Source: Chloranthus sessilifolius (lineage: Eukaryota; Streptophyta; Magnoliopsida; Chloranthales; Chloranthaceae). From it: a stretch of DNA of 64,000 bases. Below are positions 1 through 9,814 of the stretch, piece by piece (position 1 is the first letter of the stretch; each line of letters opens with the position of its first letter). The DNA is taken from assembly GCA_021018995.1 (NCBI GenBank), contig CM037584.1, positions 50,109,811 through 50,173,810 on the forward strand, given 5' to 3'. The translations under genes were made by a program, and so were the position numbers. A model generated the notes under the pieces. It saw nothing but the letters and a program-made list of their open reading frames with translations. It was not told the DNA's origin and made no database searches.

Positions 1-821
1 AATTGCTCCCACCAGAGCTTTACCCACCCGTCCCCAAGTGGGTGCTTTTAGAGATTTTGATGGGGGCAATTAAACGTGACCTAACAAATACGGTGGTGCC
101 TCTATTCGAGCCTACCAGGTTACTGATGGGGACCTACAAACGGTTGATCATGTTGAATTAGATGAAGGTGTTCCTTCTATGTTCCAATTTTCCATAGAAA
201 GAATCTTATGAGAGTGTGCCATTACACAATCAAGTTTTTAATCTATGTCATACAAATCCTATAAAGTTGCCCTAAAATTCTGTTGGAGTGTGATTTGTGC
301 CTTGTGATTTAAGGGCCAATTTGTTAGGATCCATGCCACATAAAATTAAAGAATGGTCGTCTGATAACACGCTCATGGTCTCATGAGCCCTTGTGTGGAG
401 GATTGAAATGAAAAATGGTCTCGATGGCCCAATTCAATGTAGTTAATTGCTTTTCAGCATATGTGCACTTAGTAATTGGGTAGGCACAACATGGATAGCA
501 GTGGAAATTTATAAACGGTGGATAAATTTTAATAGATAAACAGCTTATGCGGCGAGACGCGACGGGCTCAAGTGCTTGAGCCCCACTATGTGTGCAGCCA
601 GTCACATCACGCCATATTTGTCCGATTCATTTCATTTGTATCTCTCACAAATTATAATTTGATTAGTACGTTGTCCAGAGAGAGGTACCCAATAAATATC
701 AACCATACCCTAGCAAATGCCCACAGAAATGTGTGAAAGTCTGCTTTTCACACGATTTATCACCTAGAGAACCATCTGTGAGCTTGTTGACGTCATCATG
801 TTCGAGCAGAGTAACGGGCAA
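1..821. other. No gene seen; dispersed repeat fragments
   Basis: No reading frame here resembles a protein I recognise. The stretch 370-440 has the diverged motif set (reverse of a 'caatcttt...gatctcaagatc' arm) that recurs in MITEs across the window. The stretch 550-605, with 'gcttgagccccactatg' followed by 'agccagtcacatcacg', resembles copies near 47800 and 58310. It is best read as old repeat debris. Confidence 0.5.
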
Positions 822-1036
822 TGATCAAGTCCAACTAGGTTGAACCAAATTTCGAGCTGCCCTTGGAAATAGGGGTATCTTGGCTGCTCGTCATCCTATT
901 AAAAGTTAGGACTAAGAAAGTCAAGATTCTCGTATTTCGAAGGATAGCAGATGGGGTTGAACTTGAAATCTGGTTAAACCTAACTGGACCTGACCATTGC
1001 CGGTAGAATGACGAGCAGCCGTTGGACTTGACCGTA
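822..1036. repeat. Small foldback (inverted-repeat) element
   Basis: The left side reads 'gatcaagtccaac' and then 'ggctgctcgtcatcc'. The right side reads 'gaatgacgagcagcc' and then 'gttggacttgaccg', which is the reverse complement in the same nested order. The two arms can pair over roughly 100 bases each with mismatches. No coding potential and no clear target duplication were found. It is probably a decayed MITE. Confidence 0.5.
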
Positions 1037-1829
1037 TTATGAGGAAAGTAAGTTGCTATCATTGATTCAGTCCGTATTGTACTAGGATTTAACTAATTGG
1101 TGCCATCTAGTGCACAAAGCCATCATCTAGATCTGATTAAGCTTGAAGATGGGTTTGAAAGCCATCTTAATCAGGGTCAGGTGGTTTTCGAGTGTGCAGA
1201 AACGGCCATTGCCATATGTTTTGTTAATCTATCTTTAGTGCATTTTAGAAAGGACAAAAAAGGGAATATTCGTAAAAAGTTTCAGCGTATTATAACTCTT
1301 TTGAAAAGTTCCTAAATAAAGGATGGAGCCGATTTACGACGTTCTACAGAAGAGTTTCTGTATAGGCTGCATCAATGGCAGGTTTTGGTATCTGAGAGAA
1401 GCAAGAGACAAGAAAAAGATCAATGAGAAATCTTGTGGCTTCTAATAGAAGTAAGAGAGAGGAAGAAAATCGGATAGGTGAATACTGTCGGTGAAAAGAG
1501 ATTAAGCCGTCCAAGTCTGTCTTCTTTCTCATTTGGGACATTTAGGAGAGAGCAGGGCACTATGGTAATATCATGTTGGCACCATATTTTTCGAAACCTC
1601 AGTGTTAATCGTTTTTCGTTGAATGTTTTCAAATAAGTATAATACGTTGATCAAAATCTCGTCGAACACCGATACGTATCGATATTTTTGAAAGTACCTC
1701 TCATACAATTTTTAAATGTAACGAACGAACAGAAGTGCCCTTCCGAAATCGATATAAATATTGTCTGAAACCAATACATATCGTCTGGTATATATCGATT
1801 TTTGAGCTGGACAATACGTACCGGATTTT
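1037..1829. other. No gene seen
   Basis: Only short open frames without recognisable motifs are present. A few 'gatacgtatcgata' motifs near 1670 and 1780 resemble the CGATA-rich text near 2730-2800 and 3090. This is probably repeat-derived sequence. Confidence 0.4.
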
Positions 1830-2315
1830 TGATCTATGGTATAATGCTCTGAAAGGCACCTCTGCTCGCGCCCACACGTTTAAAGCGCTCGTGTCCCAGA
1901 CCCCTTACAACTCGTTGATTGTTTCGAATTAGATGATGTAGATCATGTTTCACTCATATATTCGACACAATGGATCTTGAGATCTTGTCGCACCTATCAA
2001 ACGATCAGATTTGGATTTAATGTTTTAGAAATCCCCAAAAATAGCCATAGAATCATGTTTGGACATGATGTGTGCTATATGATTGAAGAATCATTTTTTG
2101 GGGATTTGTAACATATGAAGTAAAAAACTGGCTCTCTGATAGGTGCGCAATGATTTGAAGATCCATTCTCAGGAAGCTTGGAGTGAAACATGATCTACAT
2201 CATCTGATCTGAAGAAATCAACGATTTTCAAGGGGTCTGGGACGTGGTGCTTTCAGAGAACGCGTGGGCACGAACAGAGTTACACTACTCTGAAATGAAT
2301 ACCAATGGATCCTAT
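1830..2315. mobile_element. Foldback MITE with ~240-bp arms
   Basis: The arms 'gatgatgtagatcatgtttc' (from about 1932) and 'gaaacatgatctacatcatc' (to about 2204) are exact reverse complements. The pairing continues outward through 'gtcccagacccctt' (about 1892-1907) and 'aaggggtctgggac' (about 2229-2242), and inward through 'gcacctatca'/'tgataggtgc'. The whole block is therefore an imperfect palindrome of about 480 bp centred near 2070. The target duplication is not clear. The superfamily is unassigned. Confidence 0.6.
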
Positions 2316-2982
2316 TTTTCTAAATTTGGCTCTATTGTATTAGGCATAGTAACAAATTTCTCCGAAATTCACCGAAACAGGGGTTAGACGAAACTTTCGG
2401 CGAAATTTCAAGGATTTCTCCAAAATTGCTGAAATTTCGCTGCAATTAAAGAAATTTTTTTAATCTCAACCATTTTAAAACAATAAATAAGACTTTTATA
2501 AATATTATATAATAAAAATAATAAATAAAATTCATACTCACCGAAAATTTTCTGAAACTTTTTCAAAATTTTCCTGAAATTTATCCGAAATGAACCGAAA
2601 TAACCCTGACCAATATATTGCCAAAAACGAAATTTGTCACTATGGACCAAGTCATTTTTTGCACTTGCAAATATGGTTCAAAATTCCAGAATATATATAT
2701 ATATATATATGTGGGAGGACGGGAAAGGTAACAAAATCAGTATCGGTATCGGGTGTCGGTCCTTTGAGAACCGATATGAATCTGCCGATAAGTATCGGCC
2801 TATTTTTTTTATTTTTTATTTAAAAAAAAATAAAAAAATAAATTTTTTTTTTATAATCATAATCTAAACAATGCACCCCAGCTCCACCTAACATAAAAAC
2901 AATATTTTATTTAATGTCTCGGTAGAGACATAAAAAAAAAACAATATTTAAGTTTTCAAATGGATCATTGGGATATGTTACA

Positions 2983-2986
<4 letters not shown>
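2316..2986. other. AT-rich, gene-free; 'gaaattt' and CGGTATCGG motifs
   Basis: The section 2340-2610 repeats 'gaaattt'/'aaatttc' words in both orientations. The section 2725-2800 has repeated 'tatcggtatcggg'-like words that recur near 3090, which suggests fragments of one dispersed repeat. No protein-coding evidence was seen. Confidence 0.4.

Positions 2987-3059
<73 letters not shown>
2987..3059. repeat. Compound (TC)n(TA)n microsatellite
   Basis: About 28 bases of TC repeat run directly into about 45 bases of TA repeat, with no interruption. Confidence 0.95.
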
Positions 3060-3061
<2 letters not shown>

Positions 3062-3789
3062 AAATGTATCCTGTAGCACTAATTCAAATCCGATAATACA
3101 TATCGGTTATGGTGATGAACGACACATATAGCGAAACCGAGATTTTCAACCAGACTTGCAAACTCTGAATTTTCTGTTTTGATGCAATCTTGAGCGTTTG
3201 TCTAATCTGCGTATTTGCTTTAACACCGCTTTCATTAATTTTGCGAGATATAAAGTACACTGCTATAGTTTATTGCTGAAAAGTGGTTTTCGTCGCTTTA
3301 CGCAATTTCTACACTTTAGATTGAAAATGTGAATGACGCAGTGGCCGATCACGTGGATCGGGTTGAAAACTAGTGCAATGCACGTTTTAATGATGAAACG
3401 AAATGGTCCCCTGGGCCAAAAATTTATTATATTATTTTTTATTAGGAGCCCATTTTTATTCCCATTCAATAGTTTTGGAGAAATTTACCTGATGGACCCT
3501 TAGATGCACTTTTTACGTTACAGACCTTATATTTTCATTTTTATTCAAACCGACTAGCTTTTAGTTAAGCCATTTTTTAGCTAGCACAAAAAGTCAAAAA
3601 TACCCCTTCTTACATTTTTTTAATTCTATATAGTTTAAAATTTTAAATATTTGCAATTTTTTATATTTACGCGATGTGAAACGGGATTTATATCGTCTGA
3701 CTTGAAAGCCACAATATAAAATCGATGGTGTCGAAGATAAATACGAAAAAAATATGATATCACCTGTTAAAAAAATAAAAATAAATAAT
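3060..3789. other. No gene seen
   Basis: AT-rich sequence with only short random frames. Nothing was recognised. Confidence 0.4.
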
Positions 3790-4024
3790 CAACATCAACT
3801 GTCTATATAATCGATGACGACTGTATATACAATCGACATCGATTGTTTACACAATCGATAGCGACTCTATAGCCATCGATTGCATAATTTTTTTATTTTT
3901 TTTATTTTTAACAGTCGACATCGACTGTTTACACAATCGATGACGACTGTGTATATAGTCAACATCGACGGTTTACACAATCGATGACGATTGTGTATAT
4001 AGTCGATATTGACTGTGTAAATAA
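3790..4024. repeat. Minisatellite of ~44-bp palindromic units
   Basis: The unit is built from 'acacaatcgatgacgactgt' plus 'gtatatagtc' and 'acatcgactgttt'. The copies starting at 3931 and 3975 are 44 bp apart. Earlier copies are more diverged and interrupted by a T-rich stretch at about 3887-3912. Each unit is partly self-complementary around ATCGAT. It ends just before the TIR element at 4037. Confidence 0.7.
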
Positions 4025-4363
4025 GAAGCCAAAATTGGGGTTTTTTGCATATACCCCCCGTGTTATGCTAATATTATAAGAAACCCTTTGAGTTATGGGT
4101 ATTTATTCTGCAGCCCCTACTTTTGTATTTTTATTTCATATAACCCCCCCGTCGTTAATTAGTCGTGAGTTTATAGACGGAAAGCCTATTTTGCCCTTAA
4201 TGCAACCAATATTTTAAAAATACCACCATTCTAAAAGGCCCTTCATTCATCTATATTTACAAGTTATGCCATTAAAGTTTATCACTATTCTAAAAGGCCC
4301 TTCATTCACCTTTATTTACAAGTCATGCCATTATAATTGACCACTATTCTAAAAGGAGTTCCT

Positions 4364-4754
4364 TTAAATCCACCCACAAAATCTTTGAGTTCACCCACGC
4401 TGAAATACATCGACTGCATTGAATCAAATGATGGAAATTTTTTATCGTCTCAATCTTTCATGAGATCGATCTTTAGATCATGGGTGTACCATCAAACGAC
4501 CGATTTTTTATTTCATCTGGTACACACCCCTAAAAGTGACCTCAATATCAATTTTAAGCATGCACGTGATGTTAAGGTCACTTTTTTGAGATGTATGCCA
4601 CGTGAAATAAAACACTGACCGTCTGATGGTACGATCATGATCTCAAGATCCATCATGTGAAAGATTGGGAGGATAAATGATCTCCATCGTTCGATTCAAT
4701 TCAATCAACGTGTTTCAGCTTCCGTGAACTTAAGGATTTAGTGGGTGGATTTAA
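4364..4754. mobile_element. Palindromic MITE 1 nested in element A
   Basis: It starts 'ttaaatccacccac' and ends 'gtgggtggatttaa'. Both arms then carry 'tgagttcacccacgctgaaa'-like text, 'caatctttca', the 'gatctcaagatc' motif and 'aaggtcactttt' near the centre. The whole 390 bp folds back on itself. No coding potential was seen. Related arms occur all over the window (near 29400, 29640, 42520, 58600, 62900 and 63450), so this is an abundant family in this genome. Confidence 0.65.
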
Positions 4755-5005
4755 CGTACTCTTCTAAAAAGGCCCTTCATTTATCCAGCAGATTCAAGAC
4801 TCATCAGATGGGTGATTCCTTCATTAAAGCATGCCAACGTTTGGACGAATACTCAACCAATGGAGGATTTGTGGCAAACGATGCAATTATTCTTGAAAAG
4901 AAAACCTTCAATCTATATGTTCCACTTAAAATATTCGTCCCTCCAATTTCCTATATGATTCAAGGCCCATTTTTAGGAATTGGATTATCTAACCGCGTCT
5001 GCTTT

Positions 5006-5621
5006 CATCCACCGAATCTTTGAGTTCACCTACGCTAAAACACATTGATTGCATTGAATAAGACGATGGAGATCGTTTGGACATTCCATTAGACGATCAG
5101 TGTTTTATTTTGTGGCACACATTTCAGAAAACTTACCTTAACATCATGTATACAGTTAAAATTAATTTTAAGGTCATTTATTTGGGTGTGCACCATATAA
5201 AATAAAAAATCAACCATCCGATGGTGCCACCATGATCTCAAGATCTATCGTGTGAAAGGTTGGGACGATAAACAATCTCCATCGTCCGATTCAATGTAAT
5301 CAATCGTCTGATGGTGCCACCATGATCTCAAGATCTATCGCGTGAATGGTTGGGACGATAAACGACCTCCATCGTCCAATTCAATGCAGTCAACTGTTTG
5401 ATGGTGCCACCATGATCTCAAGATACATCGTGTGAAAGGTTGGGATGGTAAATGATCTCCATCGTCCGATTCAATGCAATCAATCGTCTAATAGTGCCAC
5501 CCTGATCTCAAGATCCATCGTGTGAAAGGTTGGGACGATAAATGATCTCCATCGTCCGATTCAATGCAGTCAATGCTTTTCAGCATGGGTGAACTCAAAT
5601 ATTTGGTGGGTGGATTTAAAA
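5006..5621. mobile_element. Palindromic MITE 2, right arm expanded
   Basis: It belongs to the same family as the MITE at 4364-4754: 'catccaccgaatctttgag' on the left and 'ggtgggtggatttaaa' on the right. The right arm has been multiplied into four 90-bp tandem units (5216-5580), making this copy longer than its relative. Confidence 0.6.
5216..5580. repeat. 90-bp tandem array, four units
   Basis: The word 'atggtgccac' (last copy 'atagtgccac') starts at 5221, 5311, 5401 and 5491, an exact 90-bp period. Each unit contains 'catgatctcaagat' and 'gatctccatcgtcc'-like text. The same four-unit array with the same period occurs at 43354-43718. Confidence 0.9.
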
Positions 5622-5865
5622 CTACTCTTTTTTGTAAGTGGAGGGGTAGAGAGGGTGGCAATTTAGTAATTTAATTTAAAAAAGGATAAATATGAGATTT
5701 AGGCTACTCTTTATCGGTTGGTTAATCATTTAAAGTAGCATCCGTTAAAGAGGGTGTTTTATGAAAACCAAAATGCTAACTTAAGGGGTTTAAAGCAAAT
5801 AACTATCACTGGGGGGTTATTTGTAATATCAACATAACTCAGGGGAGTATTTGTAAAAACCCCCA

Positions 5866-6651
5866 AAATTGCCCTTCTATTTCGAGGAGACTTTAGAATG
5901 AGAGCTTATTTTTCAAAAGGGACCCCGCTGGTCGTCTTCTCAAACCTACCGCCGTCTCCATTGCCGACCCCAGTCATCTTCTCTTTTTAAACCATTTCAA
6001 AAATCACAGTGCCCAATCTGTCTTCTCCAAGGGGTACCTGATAGCTTCATCGTCCAGCCCTATCGCCCTCAGATCTATTTTGCAGATCTGTTATGCAGAT
6101 CAATTAACGCCGATCTGTTTGCTAATATAAATATCAATATTGTAAGCCTCTCTCTCTCTCTCTCTCTTGATTTGATAAAGGATAGAGGTCAATTTTAGCA
6201 AGAAGGGTTCCCAGTTGACAGAAGATGGGTATATTCTTATCTTTGACTCCATGGTTTATGGGAGTTTTTGGTGCAAAGCAATTCGTGACTTCTACTCACT
6301 TGTATTTCTCATACCTGCAACAGGCAGTTCCATTGGCAAGTTGGTTAACAAATTCTTAGGTATCTCAAGGACACTATTTCAAATGTCCTTTACCCAGATG
6401 GCCATCAGTTGGTACAAAAGGGCAGGCAGTGGGCGGTGGAGACGACGGTGGTTGAGTGGAGAAGACGACCAGCCGGAATCCCTTTTGAAACCTAAACTCT
6501 CCTTCTAGCCACACGTGTCGGCTATTTTCAATCTCACTGCTCTTAGAACTTCTAATATCCATGAAACCCTTTTTATCCCAAAAATTTCGTTTTGGGATAA
6601 CAGCGTCACCCGTTTTTAAATCAGGTGCGTTTTTCTAATTTCCTCCTCTGA
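5866..6651. mobile_element. Remnant of a TIR repeat; no gene
   Basis: The piece 6513-6590 ('cttagaacttctaatatcc' and flanks) matches the right end of the TIR element at 48961-49702. The start 'cccttctattt' at about 5871 matches text near 49073. This suggests a decayed copy of that element, disturbed by the insertion at 4037-5864. A (TC)n run lies at about 6150-6167. Two open frames here (6215-6508 plus; 6374-6562 minus) show no known domain. Confidence 0.45.
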
Positions 6652-7437
6652 GGCCTTGTTTGATAACATGGAAATGTAATTTTACAGTGGAATTGAAATT
6701 TAGTTTTCAATTATTGTTGTTTGACAGCTATTTAAGGAAATGGAAATGAAATTAAGCCGACCCCGTATCAAAATATATTTTTCATACACCAAATCATTTA
6801 AGTGGCTGAAATTGAGTTTCCTACTTAAAAGAAAAAAAATTTATTTTTTGATTATTAAAAAGTAACTTCAATTTCTATGACCATCATATCGACACGATCA
6901 CTATGACCACTACATTATCTACATCGTACTCTTTTCAGCTAATATTTGACTTTGGTCAAAGTTTGAAGTTTAATCAAACTTTAATTAAATTAATAGGCTA
7001 TATAAAGTTTTGACTTTTGATCAAACTTTGACTATTGAAACATGATAATAAGTTCTAAGTTAGTAATATATTATCAAATTTTTAGGGTTCAAAGGTTGAC
7101 TTTAAGGTCAAACTTTGACTTTTAATTAAAATTTACTTTTTATTAAACTTTGACTCCAATAATTTGATGGCGAAAAAATGATATTGTCGTGTTGATGTAT
7201 AATTTGATACTAGATTTTCAATTGTATTAGTCAATAGTTTGACCTTTAGTCAAACTTTGACTTTTAGTTAAACTGACTTTTACACAAATTTTATTTCTAC
7301 TCAAACTCGAAACCTGCTTATAGAAAGAGTCTACTACTACATAAATTTACATCGTATCAGTACAATTTTTTTTTGGTCAAAGCTAGATTTTATATAAAAT
7401 GTTATAAATTTTTATTAGTAAATTATTATAATTAAAA

Positions 7438-7535
7438 GGAAAATTTGCACTTTCGGCCCTATATATTTGCGTATTTGCAGAAATGACCCTATAGTTTCAA
7501 TCCTTGCATAAATGGCCAGCTCCAAGCCTAGCCGC
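7438..7535 (+). repeat. MULE left terminal inverted repeat, 98 bp
   Basis: It starts 'ggaaaatttgcactttcg' and ends 'cctagccgc'. Aligned by eye with the reverse complement of 28184-28281, about 10 of 98 positions differ and there are no gaps. Confidence 0.92.
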
Positions 7536-7770
7536 GTGCACGTCAGATATCTATATATATGCTTCTCTATGCAAGCATTAAATCTAGAATTTTTGTATCA
7601 TTTTTTAACAATTTTTATCTCTCTTTGAAAGCGATTTCGAGATTCCACTAAAGGTCGTATAACATAGAGAATACAACAGGCTAGGTAAGATATCGAGTAC
7701 AATATCTTTTAAGTTATTATTTTCCCAATTTCTCAAAACATTGTAGGTAGTCCAAGATATATAAGTTATC

Positions 7771-7924
7771 AGTCGATAACTTAAGTTATCGGTCGATATC
7801 TTAAGATATCGGCCGATATCTTAAGTTATCGACCGATAACTTATATTATCGACCGATAACTTAAGTTATCGGACGATATCTTAAGATATCGACCGATATC
7901 TTAAGTTATCGGACGATATCTTAA
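7771..7924. repeat. 20-bp-period palindromic array, MULE 5' side
   Basis: Units of the form 'ttaagatatcggccgatatc' follow one another at exactly 20-bp spacing for nearly eight units, with TTATC/GATATC alternation. Each unit contains an ATCG-N2-CGAT palindrome. Two degenerate units follow at about 7984-8030. The array lies between the left TIR and the transposase start, so it occupies the promoter/leader region. Confidence 0.9.
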
Positions 7925-8170
7925 AGAGGTTTTTTTTTTTTAGTTTTTGGATTATGGTTTACGTTAAAAGTCCATCCATCGGCTATATATCTTAGGATAT
8001 CGGCCCGATATCTTAGGATATCGAGCGATAACCTATGATTGATAAAAACGCAAAAGTTTTCATTCATTTAATTTTTAATAATATTTTTAAACAATTGTAG
8101 CGCTAAGTCAAGTATAACTCTTTATAAACAACTAATTTTAATTTTAATTTTGTAAATATTGTAGGTTGAA

Positions 8171-9809
8171 ATGGATGTTCCCCTTCTTTGCCATTTTGAT
8201 TTCGTACGCGTGAGAGATAATACTTATAATGGAGGACATCGGAGGATTGTCACTGTCACGGAGAATATATCATTTGATGAGTTTATAGAGAAAATGTACA
8301 AAGTCAGTCGGACACGACCGGAAGAACATTCTATTACACTTACTGTTTCATTACGTATAGGGAATGAGCTTGTATTTGCCGAATTGTCTGACTCTGATGA
8401 TCTTACAAACTTATTTAGAGCATATCGTATCGGTGATGGTGTTATAAATATTTATATCGAAAAATCATTAGTCACCATCAGAAAGGTAAATTTTGTCGTC
8501 ATTAGAAACATTTCAACCGTTCAAGGAAACAAACGAAGATGATCATGGTGTGGGAACAGAACATTTGATTAAAAATTAAGGAATACGGTATGAAGAGGAG
8601 AACATTGTTGCACCGATAATAGCCGACGATGATAGAAATATGAATATAAGATTTCGCCCCTACAGTAAACTTCCGGAGCAACCCTATTCAGACATTCCGA
8701 TGAGTGAAGGCGATGAAGATCAAGGATATTCTCATCAAATGAATCCGATGCATGATACATCTCAGTTCAACTTCGATTCGGTAAATCAGTGGGAAACGTT
8801 TTTAGTCGGCCTTAGTCCATATCAATGGCCTTTCGAACAAATAGCTTCGGAGCCAACGGTAATCGAGCCTTCAACAGAACAGCCTCTCATACATCAAACA
8901 TTCCCGCATCGGCTAACATCAATCCAAACAACTGCACATCAACCAAGCGTACATCGACGGGCTCAATCCCAATCACGTAATAACCATCCAGTCGATGACG
9001 GTGATAGTGATCCTGAAAATAATGAAGCCCCGCCGTCTCCCACTTCGCGTGTTTATACTAATAGGGGAATTGATCAACCTCTGGTGGATGAACACTATCA
9101 GCTTAATGACTCGGAAGGGGAGTATATGGATTCAGACGATGAGGAACTGTATGAAGGGGGAACGATTACCATTGGTCAGGCGTTTAGAAATAAGAAATCA
9201 TTTCAAAAAGTTCTTAAAGAATTTGTGATGACAAACAATTTTCTGATTAAACCAATAAAAACCAGTCCTCTTCGAGTAACTGCGAGGTGTGTTGAAGTAG
9301 GATGTGCTTGGCGAATACATGCATCGAAATTAGTAGGCGTAGACACGTTTGCTGTGAAAAATTTCCACCCGGAACACACGTGCGGAATGCCAGCTTTTGG
9401 AAGCGGACATCGCCAATGTACGACATCGCCAATTTAAGATGTTACCGTCATATGTTGCCGAATTACAGCGGGTCGATCTAGACATACAGACCGAATTGCG
9501 TCTCGAGCCTGATAATGCATTTCAGAGATTCTTCGTGGCATTCGGACCTTGCATTCGAAGCTTTCGTAATACTTTACGAAGAATAATTCATCAGATGGAA
9601 CGATTTGTGGACGATATAAGGGAGTGTTGTTAATAGCCACGAGACGGAATAGACATTTATTTCGGCGTTGTACCGAAAGAAAATGAAGACCATTGGACAT
9701 GGTTTCTTGATCTATTAGGGAGACGTGTAATCGATGAATTTGAAGAATAGTTTGTTTTGATATCAGACATACAGAAATGTTTGATGGAAGCAGTGGAAAA
9801 AGTTTTTCC
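8171..9809 (+). pseudogene. mudrA: mudrA-type MULE transposase, 5' part (broken)
   Basis: This encodes the transposase that would cut and move the MULE. The first exon (ATG at 8171) is a PB1-like N-terminus typical of plant MuDR proteins. A likely intron begins at the 'gtaaat' after codon 105 or so and ends at 'cattag' near 8509. The next exon is acidic, then has the MuDR DNA-binding region (about 9160-9400) with Cys/His residues in 'CVEVGCAW' and 'HTCG'. The catalytic core follows in pieces: a 'DGT' motif with 'YKGVLLIA' (about 9596-9635), then 'VPKENEDHWTWFLD', then 'ISDIQKCL' with the second catalytic Asp. Breaks seen: an in-frame TAA at 8577-8579, frameshifts near 9415, 9597 and 9655, and TAG at 9748-9750. 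The frame ends at the retrotransposon insertion. Confidence 0.88.
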
Positions 9810-9814
9810 TAATG
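9810..9814. repeat. Target-site duplication TAATG (left)
   Basis: TAATG directly precedes the left LTR and is repeated exactly at 22775-22779 after the right LTR. A 5-bp duplication is what Ty3/gypsy integrases make. Confidence 0.95.

Larger units (their letters stand above)
4037..5864. mobile_element. Non-autonomous TIR element A (MULE-like), ~1.83 kb
   Basis: The left end 'ggggttttttgcatatac' is matched in inverse orientation by the right end '...gtatttgtaaaaacccc', with about 50 bp of imperfect pairing. The flanks read 'gccaaaatt' on the left and 'cccaaaatt' on the right, an 8-of-9 match that fits the 8-9 bp target duplications of Mutator-like elements. It has no transposase. Inside are two palindromic MITEs and a 90-bp tandem array. 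A second copy lies at 42215-43986, and a shorter relative with a perfect 9-bp duplication lies at 58866-59572. Confidence 0.7.

Noticed and set aside
4337..5023. Two ~92-residue plus-strand ORFs
   Set aside because: Both fall in palindromic MITE sequence and its spacer, and the second copy of the element at 42215-43986 does not conserve the frames.
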